Both the position numbers and the translations under genes were made by a program. Below the pieces are notes generated by a model that made no database searches, was not told the DNA's origin, and saw only the letters and a list, made by a program, of their open reading frames with translations. From Chryseobacterium potabilaquae (GTDB taxonomy: Bacteria > Bacteroidota > Bacteroidia > Flavobacteriales > Weeksellaceae), in the NCBI RefSeq assembly GCF_902728265.1, contig NZ_CACVBR010000024.1, forward strand, positions 1 through 62,503: a stretch of DNA of 62,503 nucleotides, read 5' to 3'. Of the stretch, positions 47,003 to 57,461 are shown piece after piece. The first letter of the stretch is position 1. Every line of letters begins with the position of its first letter.

Positions 47003-48463
47003 ATGCAATTAATTGAATTATTAAATAGAATCCCCGTTTTAGAAACTCATGGTAATAATAATCGTGAGGTTTCGGGATTGGTGTTCGACAGTAGAAAAGT
47101 TACCAACAACTCTCTATATATTGCTATGAGAGGAACAACTGTAGATGGACATTCATATATTGCATCATCTGTAGAAAAAGGTGCTAAAACTATTGTCTGT
47201 GAAGAGTTTCCTACCCATATTGATGAGAATATCACTTACATTAAAGTAAAGGATACATCTAAGGTTTTAGGTCACTTAGCATCAAATTTCTATGGAAATC
47301 CATCAGAAAAATTAAAATTAATTGGGATTACGGGGACTAATGGGAAAACATCTGTTACGACGTTACTTTTTGATGTTTTCAAAAATTTAGGATATACCTC
47401 CGCTTTACTTTCTACTGTTGAAATTAGAATAGGAAATACAATAATTCCAGCTACCCACACTACGCCTGATGTCATTAGCATTAACCAAATTTTAGCTCAG
47501 GCTGTGAAAGAAGGCTGTGAATTTGCCTTTATGGAAGTAAGCTCTCATGGAATTTCTCAAAACAGAATAGAAGGATTACATTTTAAAATAGCAGGTTTTA
47601 CAAACCTTACCCATGATCATTTAGATTATCACAAAACTTTTGATGAATATCTAAAAACAAAGAAAAGATTTTTTGACGAACTTGATAATACTGCTATCGC
47701 TGTTACCAATATTGATGACAGAAATGGAAATATCATGCTTCAAAATACCAAGGCAAAAAAGAAATCTTACGCCTTGAAGACAATGGCTGACTATCATGGA
47801 AAACTTTTAGAAGTTGACTTCAATGGAATGTTATTAAATTTTAATGGAAAAGAATTCTGGACAACATTAACAGGAAAATTCAATGTTTACAATTTGCTGC
47901 TTGTTTTTGGAATTGCTACAGAACTGGGTTATGAGCAAAATGAAGTTCTTCAGGCAATTAGTCAATTAAAAAGAGTTTCTGGAAGATTTGAAACCTTCAA
48001 ATCAGATGGGGGTATTTTCTTTATTGTTGATTATGCACATACTCCCGATGCCTTAGAAAATATTTTGGATAGCATTAACGATATTCGAACTAAAAATGAG
48101 AGATTAATCACCGTTTTTGGTTGTGGAGGAGATAGAGATCATTCAAAAAGACCTGAAATGGGAAATATTGCGACAAAAAAGTCAACATTGGCAATTATTA
48201 CCTCTGACAATCCAAGAACAGAAGATGCTAATCAAATTATAAAAGAGATTGAAGCAGGCGTTGAACCTCAAAATTTCAGCAAATACACTTCAATTCCCGA
48301 TAGAAAAGAAGCCATAAAAATGGCCATAAAATTTGCAGAACCCAAAGACATTATATTGGTTGCTGGCAAAGGCCATGAAACATATCAAGAAATTAATGGT
48401 GTGAAGCATCATTTTGATGATAAGGAAATAATCAATGAACTTTGGAAATTAATGAGTAAGTAA
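47003..48463 (+). CDS. murE: UDP-MurNAc-tripeptide synthetase MurE
   Basis: 486 residues. The ATP site is GITGTNGKTSVTTL (about 110-123), with HTTPD and the FMEVSSHGISQNRI segment. The substrate-selecting motif reads SDNPRTED, and DNPR is the signature of meso-diaminopimelate-adding enzymes, as expected for a Gram-negative. It acts in the cytosol on UDP-MurNAc-L-Ala-D-Glu. Confidence 0.97.
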   Translation: MQLIELLNRIPVLETHGNNNREVSGLVFDSRKVTNNSLYIAMRGTTVDGHSYIASSVEKGAKTIVCEEFPTHIDENITYIKVKDTSKVLGHLASNFYGNPSEKLKLIGITGTNGKTSVTTLLFDVFKNLGYTSALLSTVEIRIGNTIIPATHTTPDVISINQILAQAVKEGCEFAFMEVSSHGISQNRIEGLHFKIAGFTNLTHDHLDYHKTFDEYLKTKKRFFDELDNTAIAVTNIDDRNGNIMLQNTKAKKKSYALKTMADYHGKLLEVDFNGMLLNFNGKEFWTTLTGKFNVYNLLLVFGIATELGYEQNEVLQAISQLKRVSGRFETFKSDGGIFFIVDYAHTPDALENILDSINDIRTKNERLITVFGCGGDRDHSKRPEMGNIATKKSTLAIITSDNPRTEDANQIIKEIEAGVEPQNFSKYTSIPDRKEAIKMAIKFAEPKDIILVAGKGHETYQEINGVKHHFDDKEIINELWKLMSK

Positions 48464-48489
48464 GCTTAATTGAAAATTAAAAAGGAATC

Positions 48490-49731
48490 ATGTTATACTA
48501 TCTATATGAATATCTAACCAGTCAAGGAATCCATATACCGGGATTGGGAATGCTAAAATACATATCGTTTCGTGCAGGTATGTCCGTTTTATTTTCTTTG
48601 ATTATTGCACTTGTTTACGGAAAAAGAGTCATCAATTATCTGAGAACAAAACAAATGGGTGAATTGGTCAGAGATCTGGGCTTAGATGGTCAGAAACAAA
48701 AAGAAGGAACCCCAACTATGGGGGGGCTGATTATTATTTTAGCCACTCTTATCCCTGTTTTACTATTTACTAGAATTACCAATATCTATATTGTACTTCT
48801 TCTTGTTTCCATGCTGTGGATGGGGGCTATTGGTTTTTTAGATGATTATCTAAAAAAAGTGAAAAAAAACAAAGACGGATTAAGCGGCAAATTCAAAATT
48901 GTAGGACAAGTTGGTTTAGGATTAATTGTAGGAATTACGATGTATTTTCACCCTGATATTACTGTTAAAAGAAAATATGCGGATGCAAAAGTAGTTAATC
49001 GGAATAACGTAGAACAGAATTTCATGCCTACAGAAAAAATAACCGTTTCTACCGTACCTTTTGCTAAAAATAATGAGTTTGATTATAGTGGAATTTTATT
49101 TTGGATGAATGATAAAGATGCCCATGAATGGGCATGGATTGTCTTTATCCCTATCGTAATTTTTATTGTAACAGCCGTGTCTAACGGAGCCAATATTACG
49201 GATGGAATTGATGGTCTCGCAGCAGGAACAAGCGTTGTCATCTTACTAACCTTAGCCTTGTTTGCTTATCTTTCCGGAAATATAATTTTTGCCGATTACC
49301 TCAATATTATGTTTCTTCCCAACATGGGAGAAACAACCATTTTTGCGGTAGCAATGGTGGGTGCTGTCATTGGTTTTTTCTGGTATAACACCTATCCTGC
49401 ACAAGTTTTTATGGGAGATACGGGAAGTTTGATGCTAGGAGGAGTTATTGCAGTTCTCGCTATTATCCTAAGAAAAGAATTATTGATTCCTGTGTTATGC
49501 GGAATATTTTTAATAGAGAATGTATCTGTCATGCTTCAAGTAATTGTATTCAAATACAGAAAGAAAAAATATGGATTGGAGTATGCTCAGAACAATAGAC
49601 TATTTAGAATGTCTCCCTTACATCATCATTATCAAAAAGGAGGATTCCATGAAAGTAAAATTGTGAATAGAATGATCATTATAGGCGTGATGTTGGCTAT
49701 CGTATGCTTAATCACATTAAAAATGAGATAA
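48490..49731 (+). CDS. mraY: Phospho-MurNAc-pentapeptide transferase MraY
   Basis: 413 residues with about ten membrane helices. Conserved catalytic segments are [16 protein letters not shown] (DDx), [10 protein letters not shown] and [13 protein letters not shown], plus [11 protein letters not shown] near the end. An insertion of roughly 50 residues after the fifth helix (about 155-215, [18 protein letters not shown]) lengthens the protein compared with the 360-residue E. coli enzyme. It transfers phospho-MurNAc-pentapeptide to undecaprenyl phosphate, giving lipid I. Confidence 0.97.
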   Translation: MLYYLYEYLTSQGIHIPGLGMLKYISFRAGMSVLFSLIIALVYGKRVINYLRTKQMGELVRDLGLDGQKQKEGTPTMGGLIIILATLIPVLLFTRITNIYIVLLLVSMLWMGAIGFLDDYLKKVKKNKDGLSGKFKIVGQVGLGLIVGITMYFHPDITVKRKYADAKVVNRNNVEQNFMPTEKITVSTVPFAKNNEFDYSGILFWMNDKDAHEWAWIVFIPIVIFIVTAVSNGANITDGIDGLAAGTSVVILLTLALFAYLSGNIIFADYLNIMFLPNMGETTIFAVAMVGAVIGFFWYNTYPAQVFMGDTGSLMLGGVIAVLAIILRKELLIPVLCGIFLIENVSVMLQVIVFKYRKKKYGLEYAQNNRLFRMSPLHHHYQKGGFHESKIVNRMIIIGVMLAIVCLITLKMR

Positions 49732-49766
49732 ACCTTGTAAAGTATATTAGTGTAAAAAAGATTAAT

Positions 49767-51095
49767 ATGAAAATAGTTGTTTTAGGAGGGGGAGAAAGTG
49801 GTTGCGGAGCAGCTTACTTAGCTAAAAAAAGAGGCTTGGAAGTATTTCTTTCAGACAAATCTGCTATTAAGGATAACTATAAACAGTTTCTCCTAGAAAA
49901 TGAAATTGAATTTGAAGAAGGATATCACACTGAAGAAAAGATTTTAAGTGCAGATTGGATTGTGAAAAGTCCAGGAATTCCTAAAAAAGCAGAAATAATC
50001 TATAAAATTCAAGAAAAGGGAATTAGAATTTCATCCGAAATTGAATTTGCATCAGAGTTCACCGATGCAAAAATAATTGCCATTACAGGAAGCAATGGAA
50101 AAACAACTACAACGTCGTTAGTTTATTATATTTTAAAAAAGGATGAATTAAATGTAGGCTTAGGAGGAAATATTGGCTACAGCTTTGCGAAACAAGTTGC
50201 TGATGAAAATTATGAATATTATGTTTTAGAGGTAAGTTCTTTCCAACTAGATGATATCCAAAACTTCAGACCTTATATTTCTTTATTGTTGAATTTATCA
50301 CAAGATCATTTAGATCAATACAATTATAACTATGAGGAATATGCACTTGCAAAATTTAGAATAACTGAAAATCAAGAGAATGATAATTTTTTCATCTATA
50401 ATAAAGATGATGAAATGAGTAAGAGTATTCTTGAAAAGTTAGAAATAAAAGCAAAAATGATCCCTTTTTCTACAAAGGAGCAACTATCGGAAGGAGGATT
50501 TATTGAAGAGGATCAAATTGTAGTACAATTAAAAGACAAATTTTCAATGAAAATTGAGGAGTTATCTTTGCTTGGGACTCATAATATTGCAAATAGTTTA
50601 GCGGCATCAATCGCGGGTAAAATATTAGATGTTAATAATGAAAGTATAAGAAATTCATTAATGACTTTCCAAGCAGTTGAACATCGATTAGAGTTGGTAA
50701 CAGAGATTAATGAGGTAAAATACATTAATGATAGCAAGGCAACTAACGTAAATGCCACCTACTATGCGTTAGAAAGCATGAAAACTCCCACTATTTGGAT
50801 TGTAGGAGGATTGGATAAAGGAAATGATTATACCGAAATTGAAGACTTAGTCAAAAGGAAAGTAAAAGCAATTGTTTGTTTAGGAATTGATAATCATAAA
50901 ATTATAAATTTTTTCAAAGAGAAAAAGGAATTCATTTATGATACATCAAGTATGAAAGAAGCTGTAAAAATATCAAAATCTTTAGCAACAAAAGGAGATA
51001 CTGTTTTATTATCACCTTGTTGTGCAAGCTTTGATTTATTTAAAAGTTATGAAGACAGAGGTGGTCAATTTAAAGAACAGGTTTTAAAAGATTAA
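49767..51095 (+). CDS. murD: UDP-MurNAc-L-alanine:D-glutamate ligase MurD
   Basis: 442 residues from the ATG at the Rossmann strand MKIVVLGGGESGCGAAYLA; an upstream in-frame ATG would overlap mraY and add an unlikely leader. The ATP loop is ITGSNGKTTTTSLV, LEVSSFQLDD follows, and NDSKATNVNATYYAL is the typical MurD C-terminal block. It adds D-glutamate to UDP-MurNAc-L-Ala. Confidence 0.96.
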   Translation: MKIVVLGGGESGCGAAYLAKKRGLEVFLSDKSAIKDNYKQFLLENEIEFEEGYHTEEKILSADWIVKSPGIPKKAEIIYKIQEKGIRISSEIEFASEFTDAKIIAITGSNGKTTTTSLVYYILKKDELNVGLGGNIGYSFAKQVADENYEYYVLEVSSFQLDDIQNFRPYISLLLNLSQDHLDQYNYNYEEYALAKFRITENQENDNFFIYNKDDEMSKSILEKLEIKAKMIPFSTKEQLSEGGFIEEDQIVVQLKDKFSMKIEELSLLGTHNIANSLAASIAGKILDVNNESIRNSLMTFQAVEHRLELVTEINEVKYINDSKATNVNATYYALESMKTPTIWIVGGLDKGNDYTEIEDLVKRKVKAIVCLGIDNHKIINFFKEKKEFIYDTSSMKEAVKISKSLATKGDTVLLSPCCASFDLFKSYEDRGGQFKEQVLKD

Positions 51096-51160
51096 AAATA
51101 AAATATTGTCTGAAAGGTAAATATCATATTATTTAGTACAATGTACATGAATTCAATATT

Positions 51161-52399
51161 ATGAACGAACAAGAAACAGAAAATAGATTTGAATTTCTAA
51201 AGGGAGATAAAGTTCTTTGGATGGTCATTCTTGTGATCTCTATTTTCTCTATTTTCCCTGTATACTCTGCAAGTTCGAATCTAGAATATATTGTAAATAA
51301 CGGGACCACAACAGGTCACGTTATCAAGCATATGTTTTTTGTGATTTTAGGTTTGGGTATTATGAGAATTGTAGGAATGATAAAATATGAATACATCGGA
51401 AAGCTAAGCAGTATATTACTTGGTCTAATGATTATTTTATTGATTTTCACTATGTTTACTGGACAAACTATTGATGGAGCAAGTGCTTCCAGATGGCTAA
51501 AAATTCCAGGAACTCCTATTTCATTTCAACCTTCTTCGTTCGCATTCTTAATGCTTATTATTTATCTATGCAGATACTTAACAAAAAAAATTACGAGAGA
51601 GAGACTTCCAATCGAAAACATTACATACATTTTTGGACCCATTCTATTGGTATTTGTATTAGTTGCAAAAGATAATGGCTCTACGGCACTAATGATTTTG
51701 ATGGTTTCCATAATTGTTTTGGTGATCGGTCAGCTTCATTGGAAATATATTACAGGGTTTATTTCGGCTTCATTTGTTGCGATTGTCTTGTTCTTACTCA
51801 TTGCTCTAAATACGAGCCTGATTGGTGGAAATCGTGTTCATACATGGATGAGTCGTATAGAAACTTTTACCTCTAGCAAAACAAAACACGCGGATGTTGA
51901 TGACGAAAGTGTAAAAGCAAAAAATTATCAGGTAATGCAAGCCAAAGCAGCGATTGTCCATGGGGGAATTACAGGAATTGGACCTGGAAAAAGTGCCTTA
52001 AAGCAAATGCTTCCACAATCTGCTTCTGATTTTATTTTTGCTGTAATTGTTGAAGAATATGGATTAATTGGGGCCGCTTTTCTCATCAGTTTATATTTGA
52101 TCATGATGATTAGGATTATAATGATCGCAAGTAAAATGCCTGCCTTTTTTGGGTCATTACTTGTTCTCAGTCTTGGAGTTATGATTTTTATACAACTCTC
52201 TGTAAACATTGCTGTAGCAATCAATTTAATTCCGGTAACAGGACAGCCTCTTCCCTTAATAAGTTATGGGGGAACTTCCATGCTAGTCACCTACTTACAA
52301 TTAGGAATTATATTAAATATAAGCTCACGAATACAAATATATGATGAAGAAGGTATGGGTAAAAAACAAAATATAGCGGAAATTAACGATATCGCTTAA
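51161..52399 (+). CDS. ftsW: Septal peptidoglycan polymerase FtsW
   Basis: 412 residues, SEDS family, about ten membrane helices. Conserved pieces are ASRWLKIPGTPISFQPSSFA, AKDNGSTALMIL (catalytic Asp), QAKAAIVHGGITGIGPGKS, PQSASDFIFAVIVEEYGLIG and PVTGQPLPLISYGGTSML. Its place between murD and murG, and the partner ftsI nearby, identify it as FtsW rather than RodA. Confidence 0.95.
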   Translation: MNEQETENRFEFLKGDKVLWMVILVISIFSIFPVYSASSNLEYIVNNGTTTGHVIKHMFFVILGLGIMRIVGMIKYEYIGKLSSILLGLMIILLIFTMFTGQTIDGASASRWLKIPGTPISFQPSSFAFLMLIIYLCRYLTKKITRERLPIENITYIFGPILLVFVLVAKDNGSTALMILMVSIIVLVIGQLHWKYITGFISASFVAIVLFLLIALNTSLIGGNRVHTWMSRIETFTSSKTKHADVDDESVKAKNYQVMQAKAAIVHGGITGIGPGKSALKQMLPQSASDFIFAVIVEEYGLIGAAFLISLYLIMMIRIIMIASKMPAFFGSLLVLSLGVMIFIQLSVNIAVAINLIPVTGQPLPLISYGGTSMLVTYLQLGIILNISSRIQIYDEEGMGKKQNIAEINDIA

Positions 52400-52414
52400 G
52401 TACAAATAAGGGGA

Positions 52415-53524
52415 ATGAACAAAAAGTTAAAAATATTATTATCTGGTGGAGGAACAGGAGGGCATATCTTTCCTGCTATAGCCATTGCGGACGAAATCAA
52501 GAAAAGATTTCCAGATTCAGAGTTTTTGTTCATTGGAGCCAATGGAAAAATGGAAATGGAAAAGATTCCACAAGCAGGATACAGCATAGAAGGAATTAAC
52601 ATTGCCGGAATAGATAGGGGAAATATACTATCCAATTTGAGTCTCCCTTTTAAAATTTTAAAAAGTTTATCCAAGTCCAAAAAAATTATTAAAAGCTTTT
52701 CTCCCGATTTTGCCATTGGTACAGGAGGTTTTGCTAGTGGACCGGCACTATATGAAGCCAGCAAATTAGGTATTCCCATTTTCATTCAAGAGCAAAATGC
52801 CTATGCTGGGATTACAAATAAAATTCTAAGTAAAAAAGCAAAGGCTGTATTTACAGCTTATCCACAAGTTGAGGGCTTTCCATCTGAAAAAATAAAATTT
52901 TTAGGAAATCCCATCCGTGAAAATATCATTTTTGGGATGCAAGAAACATCTCATGCAAAAGAAAAAATGGGATTAGACAAAGACAAACTTACCATTCTTT
53001 CCGTAGGAGGATCTTTAGGATCAAGAACTTTAAATAATGCATGGACAGCCCATTTAAATGATCTAAAAAATAAGGACTATCAGCTTATCTGGCAAACAGG
53101 AAAACTTGATTATAAAGATATCATTGAGAAAAACAAAAATAGTAATAACACTAATATCAAGATTGTCGAGTTTATTAAAGATATGGAAACGGCCTATTCT
53201 GCAGCGGATATAATTGTGTCGAGAGCAGGTGCAATTGCTATTTCAGAACTGGCTGTTGCACAAAGGCCCGTATTGTTGGTTCCTTTTCCTTTTGCAGCGG
53301 AAGATCATCAAACTAAAAATGCGATGAATTTGGTAGAAAGAAATGCAGCCAAAATGGTAAAGGATTCGGAGATACAAGAAAAATTCTGGGAGACATTATC
53401 AGAAATTACGGAGCACGAAAATGTAAGAAAAGAAATGGCTGAAAATATCACCTATTTTTCTAAGCCCAATGCAACAAAAGAAATTGTTGACGAGATATTT
53501 AAAATTATAAAAAATAGATTATAA
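52415..53524 (+). CDS. murG: Lipid II synthase MurG (GlcNAc transferase)
   Basis: 369 residues, GT-B fold. The N-terminal G-loop is SGGGTGGHIFPAIAIA, then GTGGFASGPALYEA and IFIQEQNAYAGITNK. The C-terminal UDP-GlcNAc site includes SVGGSLGSRTLN and VSRAGAIAISELA...PFPFAAEDHQTKNA. It adds GlcNAc to lipid I at the inner face of the membrane. Confidence 0.97.
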   Translation: MNKKLKILLSGGGTGGHIFPAIAIADEIKKRFPDSEFLFIGANGKMEMEKIPQAGYSIEGINIAGIDRGNILSNLSLPFKILKSLSKSKKIIKSFSPDFAIGTGGFASGPALYEASKLGIPIFIQEQNAYAGITNKILSKKAKAVFTAYPQVEGFPSEKIKFLGNPIRENIIFGMQETSHAKEKMGLDKDKLTILSVGGSLGSRTLNNAWTAHLNDLKNKDYQLIWQTGKLDYKDIIEKNKNSNNTNIKIVEFIKDMETAYSAADIIVSRAGAIAISELAVAQRPVLLVPFPFAAEDHQTKNAMNLVERNAAKMVKDSEIQEKFWETLSEITEHENVRKEMAENITYFSKPNATKEIVDEIFKIIKNRL

Positions 53525-53585
53525 ATATATTCAAGTATATCAAATATGTTGAATACATTTCATAAAATAGAGTAATATATTAAAA

Positions 53586-54956
53586 ATGAACATTTTAGAA
53601 ACATATCAAAATTTTTATTTCGTTGGAATTGGAGGAATAGGAATGAGTGCTTTGGCACGCTATTTTAATGCTTCAGGGAAGCATGTATTGGGCTATGATA
53701 AAACCAACACTAAACTTACTCAACAGCTGATGAAGGAGGGAATTGATATTACTTTCGAGGATGACATTGACCAAAAAATCACATCTCTTTCAAAAGAGAA
53801 TACATTGGTTATCTATACCCCCGCTATTAAGAAACTAGATATTCTAGATTACTTCAATGAAAATCAATTTGAAGTTTTAAAACGTTCCAAAGTATTGGGA
53901 TTAATAACAGCTAATACCGAATGTATTGCTGTAGCCGGAACTCATGGAAAAACAACAACATCCACTCTTATATCACATTTATGTAAAGAAGCCGATTTAC
54001 CTTTTTCATGTTTTCTAGGAGGAATTTCAGAGAATTTCAAATCGAACTTTTTATATAATGGATCAAAATATTCTGTAGTTGAAGCAGATGAATATGACAG
54101 AAGTTTTCTAAACCTTTCTCCAGATTGGGCTGTCGTTACCTCAACAGATGCTGATCATTTAGATATTTATGGTGATAAAACTCATATTGAAGAAGGATTC
54201 AAGCAATTTGCCCAACTGGTTCCCAGTGATAAAAAACTTTTTGTAAGAAAGGGGATTGAAATAGGTAGAGATCATTATACTTACGCTGTAAATGAAAATG
54301 CTGATTATTATTCGGATAACCTTAGAATGGATTATGATAAAATCTATTTTGATTTTCACACTCCAACCGAAACAGTAAAAGATTTTGTTTGGGAAATTCC
54401 AGGAATTCATAATGTAGAAAATGCAACGGTAGCCTTGGCTATTCTTTATAATTTAGGGGTAGATTTTGAGTCCCTAAAAAAAGCAATTGCAAATTTTAAA
54501 GGAATTAAAAGAAGATATACTAAACATATTTATCAGAACGGTAAAATTTATATTGATGATTATGCTCATCATCCGACAGAAATCAATGCAGTTGTGAGCT
54601 CAGTTAAAACATTTTACCCTGAAAAAAATATATTAATAGTCTTTCAACCCCATTTATTCAGTAGAACAAGAGATTTTGCAGATGGTTTTGCAGAAAGTCT
54701 CAGTAATACTGATGAATTAATTTTATTAGATATTTATCCTGCAAGAGAACTTCAGGAGAATTTTGAAGGAATCACGTCAGATTGGCTATTAGAAAAAGTG
54801 ACATTAAATAAAAAAGAAGTATCGACATTAGCTGATGCTTTCAATAAAATAAAAGAAAAAGATTTTGATATTCTTCTCACAGTAGGTGCAGGAAATATAG
54901 ACACTCTATATGACCCAATTTGTGAATGGATGAAAAATAATATAAATAAGAATTAA
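53586..54956 (+). CDS. murC: UDP-MurNAc:L-alanine ligase MurC
   Basis: 456 residues. FVGIGGIGMSALARYF (about 12-27) is the UDP-MurNAc-binding Rossmann loop, AGTHGKTTTSTLISHL the ATP site, then EADEYDRSFL and IDDYAHHPTEINAV. It adds the first residue (L-Ala) of the stem peptide. It is separated from murG by about 60 nt in the same direction. Confidence 0.97.
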   Translation: MNILETYQNFYFVGIGGIGMSALARYFNASGKHVLGYDKTNTKLTQQLMKEGIDITFEDDIDQKITSLSKENTLVIYTPAIKKLDILDYFNENQFEVLKRSKVLGLITANTECIAVAGTHGKTTTSTLISHLCKEADLPFSCFLGGISENFKSNFLYNGSKYSVVEADEYDRSFLNLSPDWAVVTSTDADHLDIYGDKTHIEEGFKQFAQLVPSDKKLFVRKGIEIGRDHYTYAVNENADYYSDNLRMDYDKIYFDFHTPTETVKDFVWEIPGIHNVENATVALAILYNLGVDFESLKKAIANFKGIKRRYTKHIYQNGKIYIDDYAHHPTEINAVVSSVKTFYPEKNILIVFQPHLFSRTRDFADGFAESLSNTDELILLDIYPARELQENFEGITSDWLLEKVTLNKKEVSTLADAFNKIKEKDFDILLTVGAGNIDTLYDPICEWMKNNINKN

Positions 54957-55013
54957 TATTGAAATTTTACAGTTTCTGATATCTTATGTCCGAAATCTGT
55001 CATTATAAAGACA

Positions 55014-55976
55014 ATGAAAAATAAATACAGAATATTAAAAATTGTTATCACAGTGATCATTCTTGGATTCCTGCTGAGTTTCTCATTGAAGAAATTCAGT
55101 AGTCAGACCATCACTGATAATAAAATTTCTGTAAAAATGAACGACAAAACAGCTGTTTATTTTATTGATGAAAAGGATATTAGAGAAATTATAAAAAAAG
55201 AAAACCCATCGCGAAAAGTGGGAGATTTAAATATTCCCTCTTTAGAAAAGACAATCAATGCCCTCCCTGCCGTAGATAGTGCGAATGTCTATTTAAATTT
55301 AAACGGAAAGCTAAATTTAATTATTGAACAGAGGGTTCCCATTTTTAGATTAAACAAAGACGGAAAAGACTTTTATGTAGATGAAAAAGGAATTGAATTT
55401 CCTATTTCGAAAGCCTATTCTCATCCATGTATGTTAGTTACTGGAAAAGTGGAGTCTGATGAATATGAAAAGCTAGCCGAATTAGTAAAAAAAATTGATG
55501 GAGATGATTTCAGTAGAAAGTATTTTATTGGGATTTCAAAAGATAATAATGACTATAACCTTCTAACTAGTGAAGGTAATTATAAAGTAGAAATTGGTGA
55601 TTTGGATAATATTGACTTTAAAGTAAAAGGTTTTAAAACATTTGTGGAAAAGTATCTTGTCTATCAGGATCCGCAAAAGTATAATATGATTTCTGTAAAG
55701 TATCAAAATCAAATTGTAACTACATTAAACCCGCATTTTAAAGAAAATGATAGCATCTTAAAAGCAGCACATAAAGAACTTGCAAAAGCTCCTGCTTTAG
55801 TGATAGCTAAGAAGCATGAAACAAAACCAAAGCATGAGGTAAAAAAAGCAAGCTCAGGTTTATTAAAAAAGGAAACACTAAAACCAAAAACAGTAGTCGT
55901 CTCCTCGAAAGAAAATAAAAAAATCGAGAAGAAACCAACGACTGTAAAGTCGAAAACAAAAGATAAAGTCAAATAA
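55014..55976 (+). CDS. ftsQ: Division protein FtsQ with a long basic tail
   Basis: 320 residues. Short cytosolic N-terminus, one membrane helix (about 8-25, ILKIVITVIILGFLLSFS), then a POTRA-like and FtsQ beta domain (FYVDEKGIEFPISKAYSHPCMLVTG). Position between murC and ftsA is diagnostic, since sequence is weakly conserved. The last ~65 residues are a low-complexity Lys/Thr/Pro tail (many KK and KPK), which by topology would face the periplasm. E. coli FtsQ lacks such a tail. Confidence 0.88.
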   Translation: MKNKYRILKIVITVIILGFLLSFSLKKFSSQTITDNKISVKMNDKTAVYFIDEKDIREIIKKENPSRKVGDLNIPSLEKTINALPAVDSANVYLNLNGKLNLIIEQRVPIFRLNKDGKDFYVDEKGIEFPISKAYSHPCMLVTGKVESDEYEKLAELVKKIDGDDFSRKYFIGISKDNNDYNLLTSEGNYKVEIGDLDNIDFKVKGFKTFVEKYLVYQDPQKYNMISVKYQNQIVTTLNPHFKENDSILKAAHKELAKAPALVIAKKHETKPKHEVKKASSGLLKKETLKPKTVVVSSKENKKIEKKPTTVKSKTKDKVK

Positions 55977-55997
55977 AGAAAATCAAATCGATATAAA

Positions 55998-57380
55998 ATG
56001 GAAAATCAAGAGTATTCAGTAGGTCTGGACATTGGGACAACAAAGATTGTCGCCATTGTCGGAAGGAGGAATGCGCACGGGAAAATAGAAGTTCTCGGAG
56101 TAGGAAAAGCGAAAAGTCTTGGGGTTCATAAAGGAATTGTGAACAATATTTCACAAACCATTAATTCCATAAAAGCAGCTGTATCCGAAGCACAATCCAG
56201 TGCCGGGGTACCCATTCGTAAAGTAACAGTTGGCATCGCAGGAAAACATATCCGTTCTTTGCAACACTCTGATTATATTATGCGTGAGCATCCTGACAAA
56301 TTCATTACCGATGATGATATTGAGGCACTAAAAGAGCAAGTAAAGAAACTAGTCATGCTCCCCGGAGAAGAAATTATTCATGTTCTTCCACAGGAGTATA
56401 AAGTAGATTCGGAAGGTGAAATCCAAGAACCTATAGGTATGCATGGAAAGCGTTTAGAAGCCAATTTTCATGTCGTTGTAGGACAAATGGGTAGTATCCG
56501 AAACATTGCAAGATGCGTAAGAGAAGCCGGCTTAGAAATGGAAGCACTCACTTTAGAGCCTTTAGCTTCTTCTGAAGCTGTATTAACCAAAGAAGAAAAA
56601 GAAGCAGGTGTAGCCATCGTAGATATTGGTGGTGGTACTACAGATATTGCTATTTTTAAAGATAATATTATTCGTCATACTTGTGTAATACCCTATGGTG
56701 GTGGAATTATTACAGAAGATATAAAAGAGGGTTGTTCAATCATAGAGAAGCACGCAGAGCAATTAAAAGTAAAATTTGGTTCTGCAGTTCCTGAACTAGA
56801 AAAAGACAGCACTTATGTTACTATTCCCGGTCTTCATGGAAGACCTGATAAAGAAATTTCTTTAAAAACATTAGCCCAAATTATTAATGCTAGAGTAGAA
56901 GAAATTCTAGAAATGGTCAATACAGAATTGAAAGCATATGGAGCATTTGAACAAAAGAAAAAGCTAATTGCGGGAATTGTGTTGACTGGTGGTGGCTCAA
57001 ACTTGAAACATCTTCGTCAGCTTGCTAACTATACAACAGGCTTTGACAGTAGAATTGGTTTTGCAAATGAGTATATTGCTAATGATAAAAATCAATATCT
57101 TAAAGGCCCTGAATTTGCAACTTCTATTGGATTACTGATGGAGAGTTTAAAAATTAGAGATAAAAAGCATAACGCCGTGATAGAAGAACTTCCAGTTAAA
57201 GAACAACCTAAGCAAAGTATCACTACCATGGTTGAAGAAACATTGCAAAATATAGAAGAGGAAGTTACCAATCAGGAGCCAAATACTCTAAATAAACAGC
57301 AGGAAAACAGAAAGGCTAAATTAACTTTTGGTCAGTCTCTCATGGAAAAAGTTAAAAAATTCTTTGAAGAAGTAGAATAA
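55998..57380 (+). CDS. ftsA: Division protein FtsA
   Basis: 460 residues, actin-like ATPase. VGLDIGTTKIVAIVG (about 8-22), GVAIVDIGGGTTDIAIF and GIVLTGGGSNLKHLRQLA are the phosphate and adenosine motifs. The C-terminus after an acidic, Gln-rich linker ends in an amphipathic KVKKFFEEV helix suited to membrane targeting. It anchors FtsZ to the inner membrane. Confidence 0.97.
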   Translation: MENQEYSVGLDIGTTKIVAIVGRRNAHGKIEVLGVGKAKSLGVHKGIVNNISQTINSIKAAVSEAQSSAGVPIRKVTVGIAGKHIRSLQHSDYIMREHPDKFITDDDIEALKEQVKKLVMLPGEEIIHVLPQEYKVDSEGEIQEPIGMHGKRLEANFHVVVGQMGSIRNIARCVREAGLEMEALTLEPLASSEAVLTKEEKEAGVAIVDIGGGTTDIAIFKDNIIRHTCVIPYGGGIITEDIKEGCSIIEKHAEQLKVKFGSAVPELEKDSTYVTIPGLHGRPDKEISLKTLAQIINARVEEILEMVNTELKAYGAFEQKKKLIAGIVLTGGGSNLKHLRQLANYTTGFDSRIGFANEYIANDKNQYLKGPEFATSIGLLMESLKIRDKKHNAVIEELPVKEQPKQSITTMVEETLQNIEEEVTNQEPNTLNKQQENRKAKLTFGQSLMEKVKKFFEEVE

Positions 57381-57387
57381 ATTATAA

Positions 57388-57448
57388 ATGATGTATGATA
57401 AGCGATAAACGATTTTTCTCTTATCAATTATCATTAATCAGTTATCAT
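57388..57448. repeat. Imperfect inverted repeat between ftsA and ftsZ
   Basis: ATGATAAGCGATAA (57395-57408) and its near-complement TTATCAATTATCAT (57421-57434) enclose a 12-nt loop. Further TGAT/ATCA units (57388-57393 and 57436-57448) extend both arms. It could be a REP-like element or a processing or attenuation hairpin within the dcw transcript. No T-run follows, so it is probably not a full terminator. Confidence 0.5.
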
Positions 57449-57461
57449 AAAAAGTATAGTT

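Noticed and set aside
52396..52785. 129-codon frame antisense to the start of murG
   Set aside because: Lies fully within murG, whose motifs are intact; no promoter or homology suggested.
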